From positions 1 to 63,881 of the forward strand of contig NZ_JAIXPP010000111.1 of NCBI RefSeq assembly GCF_027486195.1: a stretch of DNA of 63,881 nucleotides, written 5' to 3'. This document shows positions 1-7,379 of the stretch, piece by piece. The translations under genes were made by a program, and so were the position numbers. The DNA is from Novosphingobium sp. (lineage in GTDB: Bacteria > Pseudomonadota > Alphaproteobacteria > Sphingomonadales > Sphingomonadaceae). Position 1 is the stretch's first letter, and each line of letters starts with the position of its first letter. The notes beneath the pieces are model-generated. The model had not been told where the DNA came from and made no database searches. It worked only from the letters and a program-made list of their open reading frames with translations.

Positions 1-108
1 CCCTGCAAAGTAGAGGCCGCCCGTGATCCACAGGATCCAGGTCGCGCCGATCGTGCCGGTGATCAGCCTTTCCGCAACATGCGCTCGAGGAGGGGTTGCC
101 GCAGCCAT
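1..108 (-). CDS. N-terminus of a membrane protein of the exopolysaccharide operon (partial)
   Basis: Only the first 36 codons lie in the window; the gene runs off the left edge. An ATG at 108 opens a frame beginning MAATPPRAHVAERL, followed by a hydrophobic stretch (LITGTIGATWILWITGGLYF) that looks like a first membrane helix. It overlaps the end of the chain-length determinant gene by 46 bases, so translation is probably coupled. Position after Wza- and Wzc-like genes suggests a polysaccharide polymerase, ligase or similar integral membrane protein, but there is too little sequence to name it. The start is inferred from the only ATG in this frame near the upstream stop. Confidence 0.45.
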   Translation of the reverse strand, partial: MAAATPPRAHVAERLITGTIGATWILWITGGLYFAG

Positions 109-1478
109 GCCAGCGCGAATGCTAGCAGTGTCAGCATGCTTGCCGCTAGGGCACCGGCGAGAGCTATCACCAGAGATGGGCTCGACGGGCGCTTGGGCAG
201 CGATGGCGAGGCCAGCGTCTGGACCAGCGGATAGGATGCGAACGGGTCCTGCTTGTTGGTATCGATGCGGGCAAGGGCGGAGGAGAACACCGCCTCGGCG
301 ACGTGGTGATCGCGCTGGAGGTCCGCAAGCTCGGACGCCTGCTCGATCAGCGCGGGCGATTGGGCCTGCGCGCGGGCGAGATCGCCCCGGATTTCGGCGA
401 GGGCCGCACCGGCGCCGGCGGCCTGCGCATCGTTGACAGTCATCGCCTGCATCAGGTTGGACCGTCCGTCCGCCACCTGCATATCGATACCGGCCATGAT
501 CGCACCTTCCGAAAGGCCGGTCAGCTGCCGCCCGCGCGTCACCAGAGCCGCGCGCAGGGCATCGCGCTCGCCATTGGCCTTGGCCATCTCGACATGGCGT
601 TCACCCAGCGTGGCGGACTTCTCGCTCGCCTGGGCATTGCTGGTGGCGTAGCGATCGGCGAGCTGCTGGAACACCGGATCGCCGCGCAGCCGCATGGCGA
701 TATCCGCGGCATGCGGGTTGCTGCCAAGGCTGCCCGAAAGCCGCCCGGCGGTCCCGGCATACTGGCGCAGCTGCATGCGCACGTCGCGCTCCTTGTCGTG
801 GAGGGTATCGACCGCAGTGATGCGCGCGTTGAACTGCTCCAGCGTGGCAAGGCCATGGCTTGCCTGAAAAGCGATCAGCTTGCGCTGCGCGGTCTGCACC
901 TTGTTCGAGAGCTCGACGAGGCGCTTGACGTCGGATTCCTCGCGCTTGTGCGCTTCGTCGGCGCGCAGCATGTCGAGCCGGGCGAGAAAGGCGTTCTGCA
1001 GCGCATCCGCACGGGCCTTGGCCTGCTGTGCGGAGCGGCCGGTGATGCTGACGTGAATGAGATTGGTCTGGTCGACGAGCTTGATGACCGGATCAGGGAA
1101 AAGATCGCCGTCCTCGCCTATCAGCTTGGCCGCTGCCCGCTGGGTGATGTCTGCCGAAAGAAGCTGCTTGTAGTTCTCGGTCGGGCTCAGGGTCGAGCTT
1201 GAGAAGGCAGAGCTGGATGAAGACTGGGCTTGCCCGATCGATTCCACGTTGAGCGAGCTGCCCACGCCGGAGCCCGGCACGATCAGGCTGAACTCGCTGG
1301 TGTAGCTGCGCGGCACGATCAGCAGATAGGCCGCCGTGGCGAACCAGATCACGCCCAGCACCGGGGCAATGCTCCGGACATAGCGCTGGTAGCGGCCCAC
1401 GGCGGGGAGGTGGGGGAGGAGGACCCGGCGCAGCCATTCGCGGCGGCGGTCCAGCATGCGGATGTGCTTCTGGCTCAT
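63..1478 (-). CDS. Wzz/GumC-type polysaccharide chain-length determinant (co-polymerase)
   Basis: A 471-residue inner-membrane protein of the polysaccharide co-polymerase family, which sets chain length and couples polymerisation to export. One helix lies near residues 38-58 (APVLGVIWFATAAYLLIV) and a second at the C-terminus (LVIALAGALAASMLTLLAF). Between them is a large periplasmic region rich in Ala/Gln/Glu helices, probably coiled coil. A Pro-rich KRPSSPS segment precedes the second helix, as in the family. No Walker motifs follow, so the BY-kinase part is absent and would have to be encoded elsewhere. The start MSQKH at 1478 overlaps the stop of the upstream Wza-like gene as ATGA; a longer reading frame upstream is only read-through. 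Confidence 0.85.
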   Translation of the reverse strand: MSQKHIRMLDRRREWLRRVLLPHLPAVGRYQRYVRSIAPVLGVIWFATAAYLLIVPRSYTSEFSLIVPGSGVGSSLNVESIGQAQSSSSSAFSSSTLSPTENYKQLLSADITQRAAAKLIGEDGDLFPDPVIKLVDQTNLIHVSITGRSAQQAKARADALQNAFLARLDMLRADEAHKREESDVKRLVELSNKVQTAQRKLIAFQASHGLATLEQFNARITAVDTLHDKERDVRMQLRQYAGTAGRLSGSLGSNPHAADIAMRLRGDPVFQQLADRYATSNAQASEKSATLGERHVEMAKANGERDALRAALVTRGRQLTGLSEGAIMAGIDMQVADGRSNLMQAMTVNDAQAAGAGAALAEIRGDLARAQAQSPALIEQASELADLQRDHHVAEAVFSSALARIDTNKQDPFASYPLVQTLASPSLPKRPSSPSLVIALAGALAASMLTLLAFALAWLRQPLLERMLRKG

Positions 1479-2662
1479 TTCTTGAGACCGTTGACCAGCA
1501 CGGCAGGCCCGAGCAGGCTGCCGACCACGCCCACTGCATCGACGAAGGTCATCGCGTCGCTGTCGTAGCAAGCGATTGCATCGCCGGGCATGAGCATGGG
1601 GTTGAGATCGTCGCGATCCGAACTACGCACGAGGCCTTCTACCGAACGCGCGATCACCACCGAGCGCCCGGTGACCGGATTGCGCGAGATGAGCACGGCC
1701 TTGCGGCCCGCGTTCATCGCCGAACCGCCGACACAGTTGGCGGAAACGAGGCCCTGCAGCATGCGCGTGCCATAGGGGAAGCTCGTCGAATCCCTGTTGA
1801 TCGCCGAAGCCGAGTTGCTGCTGGCCGGACGCGAGAGGTTGGAGAGATAGACGCGCACGCCCGGGGCGGTCACGCTGCTGGGGCGGACGTAGTCGGCCTG
1901 GAAGCAGCCTGCGGACGGCACGATGATGCGGTCTCCGGCGGCAAGCTGCGGATCGGCCGGGACACCGCCGGTGAAGGCCGGGGTGACGTCGATCACCGCG
2001 TAGCTATCGCCGCGCACGAGATAGACGGCCTGTGCTGCGGCATCGGGGCGGATGCCGCCCGCAGCGCGCAGTGCGGCCGAAAGCGAACGGCCCGAATTGA
2101 AATCACCTCCAGCCGGATGGTCGACCGTCGTTGCGCGCGAGTCTGCGGCGCGTTCGCCGGCGCGGACGAGGCCGGGTTCGAACACCGCTCCTTCGACCGA
2201 TACCTGCACCCCGGCGGCTTCAACCTGGGCCAGCTTCACGCCGCCGGCCACATCGCGGACAAGCGCGCCGGCGATCAGGCGCTGACGGACTTCGCGTTCC
2301 ACCGCACTTACCGGGCGGCCGGCTGCCACGATCTCACCCAGAAAGGGGATGGTGAGGCGGCCGTTTGCGGCCACGACATAGCTGCCGGTCAGCGTTTCAG
2401 CATCACCGGCGACGGCAAGCTTCAAGCGGTCACCGGGGCCGACGAGATCGGGGCTTCCGGAAAAGACATTGGCATCGACATGCACGAGGTGGGCGATGAC
2501 GCCCGGCGCGCCCGGCAAGCTGCAGGTGGCAAGCGGCTGGTTTTCGAGCTGCTGTTCGCGCTGGAACCGTGCGCCGGGCAGGTTGGCCGGAGTCGGCATC
2601 GTCGCGCATCCGCCGAGAAGCGCAGTGCACAGCAGCATGCTGAGGGTGGTTCGGGAATTCAT
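1475..2662 (-). CDS. Wza-like polysaccharide export outer-membrane lipoprotein
   Basis: A 395-residue outer-membrane polysaccharide export protein. It begins with a lipoprotein signal (MNSRTTLSMLLCTALLGGC), with Cys19 as lipidation site. A Poly_export (PES) domain follows, with GPGDRLKLAVAG and GSYVVAANGRLTIPFLGEI, then SLBB-like repeats (YAVIDVTPAF, DRIIVPSAGC). The start at 2662 is chosen because AGGAG sits six bases upstream and a perfect sigma-54 promoter at 2691-2708 would start transcription near 2680. A longer frame starting at 2722 would begin upstream of that transcript. First gene of the operon; translationally coupled (ATGA) to the chain-length determinant. Expression is probably sigma-54 dependent. 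Confidence 0.88.
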   Translation of the reverse strand: MNSRTTLSMLLCTALLGGCATMPTPANLPGARFQREQQLENQPLATCSLPGAPGVIAHLVHVDANVFSGSPDLVGPGDRLKLAVAGDAETLTGSYVVAANGRLTIPFLGEIVAAGRPVSAVEREVRQRLIAGALVRDVAGGVKLAQVEAAGVQVSVEGAVFEPGLVRAGERAADSRATTVDHPAGGDFNSGRSLSAALRAAGGIRPDAAAQAVYLVRGDSYAVIDVTPAFTGGVPADPQLAAGDRIIVPSAGCFQADYVRPSSVTAPGVRVYLSNLSRPASSNSASAINRDSTSFPYGTRMLQGLVSANCVGGSAMNAGRKAVLISRNPVTGRSVVIARSVEGLVRSSDRDDLNPMLMPGDAIACYDSDAMTFVDAVGVVGSLLGPAVLVNGLKK

Positions 2663-2690
2663 GGTCATCTCCTGATGTGCTTCAGGAGAC

Positions 2691-2708
2691 AGCAAGGCGC
2701 GTGCCAGC
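2691..2708 (-). promoter_or_regulatory. Sigma-54 (-24/-12) promoter of the exopolysaccharide operon
   Basis: Read on the minus strand the site is CTGGCACG-CGCC-TTGCT, a full match to the RpoN consensus TGGCACG-N4-TTGCW with the GG and GC dinucleotides 12 bases apart. The predicted start is near 2680, which leaves an 18-base leader containing the AGGAG ribosome site of the Wza-like gene. RpoN promoters need an AAA+ activator; the divergent gene at 3090 encodes one. Confidence 0.85.
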
Positions 2709-2730
2709 TTCGCATTCTGCATGAGAACCT

Positions 2731-2876
2731 ACGCAAAACTGCGCGAAACGCGAGATGACCGGGGTCCAGGCGAGATCGGATCATTGCAAAATGCGTAGAA
2801 ATGCGTACGCAATTTGCGAAGAAATGCCGTTGCGAAATGCGAATCGCGGTATGCGAAGCGGCCGAAATGCAAATGT
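2731..2876. promoter_or_regulatory. TGCG-repeat array, candidate activator-binding (UAS) region
   Basis: About 145 bases packed with (A/T)TGCG(A/T)A units in both orientations, including the palindrome TGCGTACGCA at 2802-2811, CGCAATTTGCG at 2808-2818, TTGCGAAATGCGAA at 2830-2843 and ACGCAAAACTGCGCG at 2731-2745. The array lies between two divergent sigma-54 promoters, where enhancer-binding proteins normally bind. The likely binder is the response regulator encoded at 3090, by inference from position. Local AT content is higher than in the flanking genes. Confidence 0.6.
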
Positions 2877-2884
2877 TTCCGCGC

Positions 2885-2901
2885 TTGGCACGGTTCCTGC
2901 A
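2885..2901 (+). promoter_or_regulatory. Sigma-54 (-24/-12) promoter facing the response-regulator gene
   Basis: TTGGCACG-GTTC-CTGCA matches the RpoN consensus except for C instead of T at the start of the -12 element, and the spacing is correct. The predicted start is near 2912, giving a leader of about 180 bases before the regulator start at 3090. The leader contains a small GC hairpin (GCTGC-TCCG-GCAGC near 2997-3010). This suggests the activator controls its own gene. Confidence 0.7.
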
Positions 2902-3089
2902 AAGCACGGATCATTCGTCAGTGCGGGCCCATGCGACGATCGCGCGAGCTTGCCGCACTTTCGCAAAGGGACACGCCGATCGCTTTTTCAGCACCTGCTG
3001 CTCCGGCAGCCGCTGATCAGGCGATTGGTTGCGAATTGGAAAGCACTGCGTTTGCATAATGCAAGCGGCAGCATGAAGTGGATAAGCGT

Positions 3090-4520
3090 ATGGCGCGCGA
3101 GAAAATTCTGATCGTCGAGGACCTTGCCTCTCTGGCAATGGCCTACGCAGCCCAGATCGAGAAGGCGGGGCACCAGCCGTTCGTGGCGCATTCCGCTGCG
3201 GCGGCGCTCGCGGCGCTTGCTGAAACGCCGGATTTCGGCGCCATCCTGCTGGACCTCCAACTGCCCGATGCCGACGGGCTGGAATGGCTGCGCGCCAATC
3301 CGGGCATCTGCGAGACCTATCCGGTGATCGTCGCCACGGCAGACGGTTCGCTCTCGCGCGCGATCGAAGCGATGCGGATCGGTGCGTTCGATTTCCTCGT
3401 AAAGCCGATTGCCGGTGCGCGGCTGCTTGCGGTGCTGGCAAGCGCGATCGAACTTGGCAAATCCGCCAGCCGCGCTGCGCCCACCGGTGCTCCGCAGAAG
3501 GCGAAGAAGGCCAAACCCGGCACGTTCATCGGCAATTCGCCGCAGATGCAGGAAGTCTATCGCCAGATCGAATGCGTTGCCTCAAGCCGTGCCACGGTGT
3601 TCATCACCGGTGAGAGCGGGACCGGCAAGGAAGTTTGCGCCGAAGCCATCCACGGTGCGAGCGGACGGGCCGGCGGCCCTTTCATTGCTCTGAACTGCGG
3701 CGCCATCCCTGAGAACCTGCTGGAATCGGAGATCTTCGGCCACCTCAAGGGCTCGTTCACCGGTGCGGTGAGCGACCGCGTCGGCGCGGCGCAGGCGGCG
3801 CACAAGGGGACGCTGTTCCTCGACGAAATCTGCGAGATGCCACTGCCGCTGCAGGTCAAGCTGCTGCGCTTCCTGCAGACCGGCTCGATCCAGCGCGTCG
3901 GCTCCAACCGTATCGAGGAAGTCGACGTCCGCATCGTCTGCGCGACCAACCGCGATCCGGAGCGCGAAGTGGCGGAAGGGCGCTTCCGGGAAGACCTGTT
4001 CTACCGCCTCGCCGTGGTGCCGTTGCATATGCCGCCCCTGCGCGAACGCGTCGGCGATGTCCGCGAACTTGCCGAAGGGTTTCTCCAGCGTTTCGCGCGT
4101 GAGGAAGGCAAGACCTTCAACCCGCTCGCCGCTGCCCAGCTTGCTGCGCTGGAACAGTACCGTTGGCCGGGCAACGTGCGCGAACTGCAGAACGTGATGC
4201 GCCGTGCAGCGGTGCTCCACATGGGCCCCGATCTGCCGGCATCGGCATTTCCGCTCTCCAGCCAGGTCACAGCGCCGCCTGCCGCAGCCCAGCAGCCTGC
4301 ACCGGTCGGCGCGCGCTCACCGGTCGAGGTCGACCCAGCGACGGATGTGCTTGCCGTGGTCAATGCGGTGAAGGGGCTCACGCTCGACGAACTGGAGCGC
4401 ATCGCCATCGAGGCGGCGATCGACAATGCAGGCGGCAGCCTGCCCTCGGCGGCCAAGGCGCTCGGCGTCAGCCCTTCGACGCTCTATCGCAAGCGCGAGC
4501 GGTGGATGGCGGCGAGCTAA
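3090..4520 (+). CDS. Sigma-54-dependent response regulator (NtrC/LuxO-type)
   Basis: A 476-residue NtrC-class activator. The receiver domain covers about residues 1-120, with acidic pocket ED at 10-11, phospho-acceptor D55 in LLDLQLPDADG and Lys in FDFLVKP. A sigma-54 AAA+ domain follows at about 150-380: Walker A GESGTGKE, sigma-54 contact loop GSFTGA (usually GAFTGA), Walker B LFLDEI and the R-finger region FREDLFYRL. The C-terminus is a Fis-type helix-turn-helix (SAAKALGVSPSTLYRKRERW). No histidine kinase is adjacent, so it is an orphan regulator here. Its position opposite the exopolysaccharide operon, with RpoN sites on both sides of the gap, argues that it activates that operon. A GTG start at 3078 is possible; ATG 3090 gives the usual MAREKILIVED start. 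Confidence 0.9.
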   Translation: MAREKILIVEDLASLAMAYAAQIEKAGHQPFVAHSAAAALAALAETPDFGAILLDLQLPDADGLEWLRANPGICETYPVIVATADGSLSRAIEAMRIGAFDFLVKPIAGARLLAVLASAIELGKSASRAAPTGAPQKAKKAKPGTFIGNSPQMQEVYRQIECVASSRATVFITGESGTGKEVCAEAIHGASGRAGGPFIALNCGAIPENLLESEIFGHLKGSFTGAVSDRVGAAQAAHKGTLFLDEICEMPLPLQVKLLRFLQTGSIQRVGSNRIEEVDVRIVCATNRDPEREVAEGRFREDLFYRLAVVPLHMPPLRERVGDVRELAEGFLQRFAREEGKTFNPLAAAQLAALEQYRWPGNVRELQNVMRRAAVLHMGPDLPASAFPLSSQVTAPPAAAQQPAPVGARSPVEVDPATDVLAVVNAVKGLTLDELERIAIEAAIDNAGGSLPSAAKALGVSPSTLYRKRERWMAAS

Positions 4521-4532
4521 GCGCCCGCGCGC

Positions 4533-5669
4533 TCAGGGTTCGCCGCAGCGTTCGATGTAGCGCCGGATATCGAGGCTGAGGTCCTCGATCGGCGCGTAGT
4601 AGCCGTGCGTGTGGACGCGCGCGGCGATACCGGACTGGACGCGTTCGCACACGGCCCAGTCCTGCCGGTTGACGAGGTCCCAGAAGTTCACCGCGTCCGC
4701 TGGGTCGAAATCCGCTTTGGCCATCTCGTCCGGGTGGAACAGGAAGCGGCATTCGATCAGGGTGCGATCCGCCGCCAAGGGCCACAGCAGGAAGGCCGCG
4801 GCGTGATCGCAGCTGACGCTGAACATGAGGTTGGGATAGATCAGCTCGCCCTTGTGGCGCACCTTTTCTTCCTCGGAGAGGCCGGGGAAGGGGGCGCGGT
4901 TGGTCGTGCCGGTCATCGTGTAAGTATAAGCGCCTTCGCGATGCGGGATGCCGGCTTCCCAATCGAGGTCGATCCCGCCGCGCACCTTGAACGCGGGCAC
5001 GATCGCGGTGAGCTCCGGGTGGACGCCGGGGCAGTGATAGCACTCGTTGTAGTTTTCGAGGATCAGCTTCCAGTTGGCGCACACTTCGTAGCGGATTGTC
5101 TGCGCGGTGCGCAGATCGGCAAGCGGATAGTTGGCGAGGCGGCGCGCCGGTTCGGCCAGCTCCGCCGCGAAAGCGGGCGCGGTTTCGGGCGAGAGGTTGA
5201 GGAACACGAACCCGCCCCAGGTCTCGACCGCCACCGGATGCAGGCCGAACCGGCTCTTGTCGAAACCCGGCGCGTCCTGCAGCTGCGGTGCTGCCAGCAG
5301 GCGGCCATCCAGCGCATAGGACCAGCCGTGGTACGGGCAGCGGATCATCGTCTTGCCGACAACCCCGGCATCGAGCGTGACGCCCCAACGCGCATCGCTG
5401 ACTGCGTCGCACATCCGCCCGCCGCGGTGTCGGCAGACGTTGTAGTGCGCATGGAGCGCGCCCTGCTTGCCGCGCACCACGATCACGCTTTCGCCCGCCA
5501 CATCGAGCACCTGATGATCGCCGGGGCCGGGCATGTCCTCTTCGCGGCCTGCGCAGAACCACTGGCGGTGGAAGATCGCGGCCTTGTCGCGCGCGAAGGC
5601 TTCGGCGGTGAGGTAGGCAGAGCTTTCGAGCGACTGCTCCATGCCGCCATTGGCTTGCTGAACGTTCAT
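4533..5669 (-). CDS. Rieske non-heme iron oxygenase, alpha-subunit type
   Basis: A 378-residue ring-hydroxylating-oxygenase-type protein. The Rieske domain has CRHRG and CPYHGW as cluster ligands; the catalytic domain has the iron-ligand segment ENYNECYHCPGVHPEL. It falls with the choline/betaine/carnitine monooxygenase side of the family by its NWKLILENYNECYHC signature, a family judgement made by eye. The two ligand pairs are separated by 29 residues rather than the usual ~17, so the Rieske loop carries an insertion. It is divergent from the flavin oxidoreductase-permease-BetI operon. No reductase or ferredoxin partner is encoded nearby. The natural substrate is unknown; a quaternary amine is the best guess from context. 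Confidence 0.8.
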   Translation of the reverse strand: MNVQQANGGMEQSLESSAYLTAEAFARDKAAIFHRQWFCAGREEDMPGPGDHQVLDVAGESVIVVRGKQGALHAHYNVCRHRGGRMCDAVSDARWGVTLDAGVVGKTMIRCPYHGWSYALDGRLLAAPQLQDAPGFDKSRFGLHPVAVETWGGFVFLNLSPETAPAFAAELAEPARRLANYPLADLRTAQTIRYEVCANWKLILENYNECYHCPGVHPELTAIVPAFKVRGGIDLDWEAGIPHREGAYTYTMTGTTNRAPFPGLSEEEKVRHKGELIYPNLMFSVSCDHAAAFLLWPLAADRTLIECRFLFHPDEMAKADFDPADAVNFWDLVNRQDWAVCERVQSGIAARVHTHGYYAPIEDLSLDIRRYIERCGEP

Positions 5670-5687
5670 CGCCGCTTGCTCCGCATC

Positions 5688-5713
5688 GCTTATTAGACGC
5701 TTGCCTTATAAGC
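5688..5713. promoter_or_regulatory. Candidate operator between divergent Rieske and flavoprotein genes
   Basis: Two copies of CTTATNAG (CTTATTAG at 5689-5696 and the perfect palindrome CTTATAAG at 5705-5712) are spaced 16 bases apart in an AT-rich patch within the 81-base divergent gap. Read as a whole the arms GCTTAT and ATAAGC form an inverted repeat. The BetI-like repressor at 8785 is the obvious candidate ligand, by inference only. Confidence 0.4.
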
Positions 5714-5750
5714 ACCATTGCGGCACTCATCCAGCCAGAAAGCGAGGGGG

Positions 5751-7379
5751 ATGAGCAGCGCGGCCATGGATGTGACGGGCAACGTCTGGGATGCGATCAT
5801 TGTCGGCGCGGGGCACAATGGGCTGACCGCGGCGGCCTATCTGGCCAAGGCGGGGCGTTCGGTGCTGGTGCTGGAAGCGCGGCCCATCGTCGGCGGAGCC
5901 TGCGTGACCGAGGAGGTTATCCCCGGCCACCGCGTTTCGTTCACGTCCTACATCGCCTCGATGCTGATGCCGACGGTGATCCGCGACCTCGATCTCGGCC
6001 GCCACGGGTTGCGCATGGTGGCCTGCGATCCGATCCTGACGGTGCCGCTGGGCGAAGATGAAATCATCCGCTGGTGGGCAGATCCGGAGCGGACCGCGCA
6101 GGAAATCGCCCGCTTTTCCTCGCGCGATGCGGAAAGCTTCCTCGAAGTCGACCGCAAGCTCAAGGCGCTCGCCGCCTATCTCCAGCCCTTCTTCCTCGAA
6201 TCCCCGCCAGACCTTGCCGCGCGCGGGCTCGACCGGCTGCGCGAAGGGCTGCGGATGATCCGCCGCTTCCGCCGCATCAAGGGCACCGAGATCGGCGAGA
6301 TGGTGCAGTTCCTCACCGGCAGCCTTGGCGAGTTCCTTGATCGGCATTTCGAATCCGATGCCGCCAAGCGCATGATCCTGGCCAACAACGTCTATGGCAA
6401 ACATGGCGGACCCTATGAACCGGGTTCGGCAGTGGGCCTCTTGTTCCACCTGCTCGCAGGCGGGGACCATGCGGTGCAGGGTTTCAACGGCCATGTCATG
6501 GGCGGGATGGGCGCGGTTTCGGGCGCGATTGCCGCTGCCGCGCGCGGCTTTGGCGCAGTGATCGAAACGAGTGCGCCGGTCGGCAGCATCGACGTGTTCG
6601 CCGGGCGGGCAACCGGAGTGACCCTGCTCGACGGGCGGCAGGTGCGCGGGCGTGTCGTGCTTTCCAACGCCGATCCCAAGCGCACGTTCCTCGCGCTGCT
6701 GGCCAAGGCCGATCTGCCTGATGATTTCCGCCGCGATATCGCTGCGATCAAGATGGGCGGCCCGGCGGCCAAGCTCAACATCGCGCTTTCGGGCGAGCCC
6801 ACGGTGATCGGTCGCAGCCCGGATGCGACGCCGCTGGAGCGCGCACTCCTCACCATCGCGCCCACGCTGGAGGGCGCGCAGCGCTGCGCCGATATCGCCC
6901 GTTTCGGCGATGTGCCTGAGGAACTGTGGATCGATTGCGTGATCCCCAGCCTCGTTGACGACAGCCTCTGCCCGCCGGGGCATCATATGCTGACCTGCTT
7001 CATCCAGTACGTGCCCTACAACCTGCGCGAGGGCACGTGGGACGAAAAGCGCGAGGCGCTGGCGGAATCGATCATCAGCCAGATCAGCCGCCACATGCCG
7101 AACCTGCGTGAGCTGATCCTCGGCCGCGTGATGCTGACCCCGCTGGATCTGGAGCGGATCTACGGCCTGACCGAAGGCAATATCTTCCATGGCGACCTGC
7201 ACCCTGGCGCGCTGTTCTCGATGCGCCCGGTGCCGCGCTGGTCGCAGTATCGCACGCCGGTCGAGGGGCTGTACCTTTGCGGGGCCGGCGCGCATCCCGG
7301 CGGAGGCGTGACCGGCGCACCGGGGCATAACGCGGCCATGCAAGTGCTGCGCGATACCAAGAAGCAGGGCCGGCGCTGA
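5751..7379 (+). CDS. FAD-dependent oxidoreductase of the phytoene-desaturase/PYROXD2 family
   Basis: A 542-residue flavoprotein. An N-terminal Rossmann motif (IIVGAGHNGLTAAAYLAKAG) binds FAD, and the C-terminal family motif YLCGAGAHPGGGVTGAPGHNAA is intact. This family includes carotenoid desaturase-like and amine-oxidase-like enzymes of mostly unknown substrate. ATG 5751 follows a purine-rich GAGGGGG; ATG 5766 and an upstream TTG are alternatives. It is the first gene of an operon with the permease (one-base overlap, TGATG) and the BetI-like regulator, so it probably acts on the compound the permease brings in. Confidence 0.82.
   Translation: MSSAAMDVTGNVWDAIIVGAGHNGLTAAAYLAKAGRSVLVLEARPIVGGACVTEEVIPGHRVSFTSYIASMLMPTVIRDLDLGRHGLRMVACDPILTVPLGEDEIIRWWADPERTAQEIARFSSRDAESFLEVDRKLKALAAYLQPFFLESPPDLAARGLDRLREGLRMIRRFRRIKGTEIGEMVQFLTGSLGEFLDRHFESDAAKRMILANNVYGKHGGPYEPGSAVGLLFHLLAGGDHAVQGFNGHVMGGMGAVSGAIAAAARGFGAVIETSAPVGSIDVFAGRATGVTLLDGRQVRGRVVLSNADPKRTFLALLAKADLPDDFRRDIAAIKMGGPAAKLNIALSGEPTVIGRSPDATPLERALLTIAPTLEGAQRCADIARFGDVPEELWIDCVIPSLVDDSLCPPGHHMLTCFIQYVPYNLREGTWDEKREALAESIISQISRHMPNLRELILGRVMLTPLDLERIYGLTEGNIFHGDLHPGALFSMRPVPRWSQYRTPVEGLYLCGAGAHPGGGVTGAPGHNAAMQVLRDTKKQGRR

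Noticed and set aside
2663..2722. A longer N-terminus for the Wza-like lipoprotein starting at 2722.
   Set aside because: That start lies upstream of the predicted transcript start near 2680 and would place a charged leader before the lipoprotein signal; AGGAG is correctly placed for ATG 2662.
5727..7343. A 538-codon minus-strand frame opposite the flavoprotein gene.
   Set aside because: Antisense shadow in GC-rich sequence: His/Arg/Ala-rich with no motif, while the plus-strand frame has intact FAD signatures.
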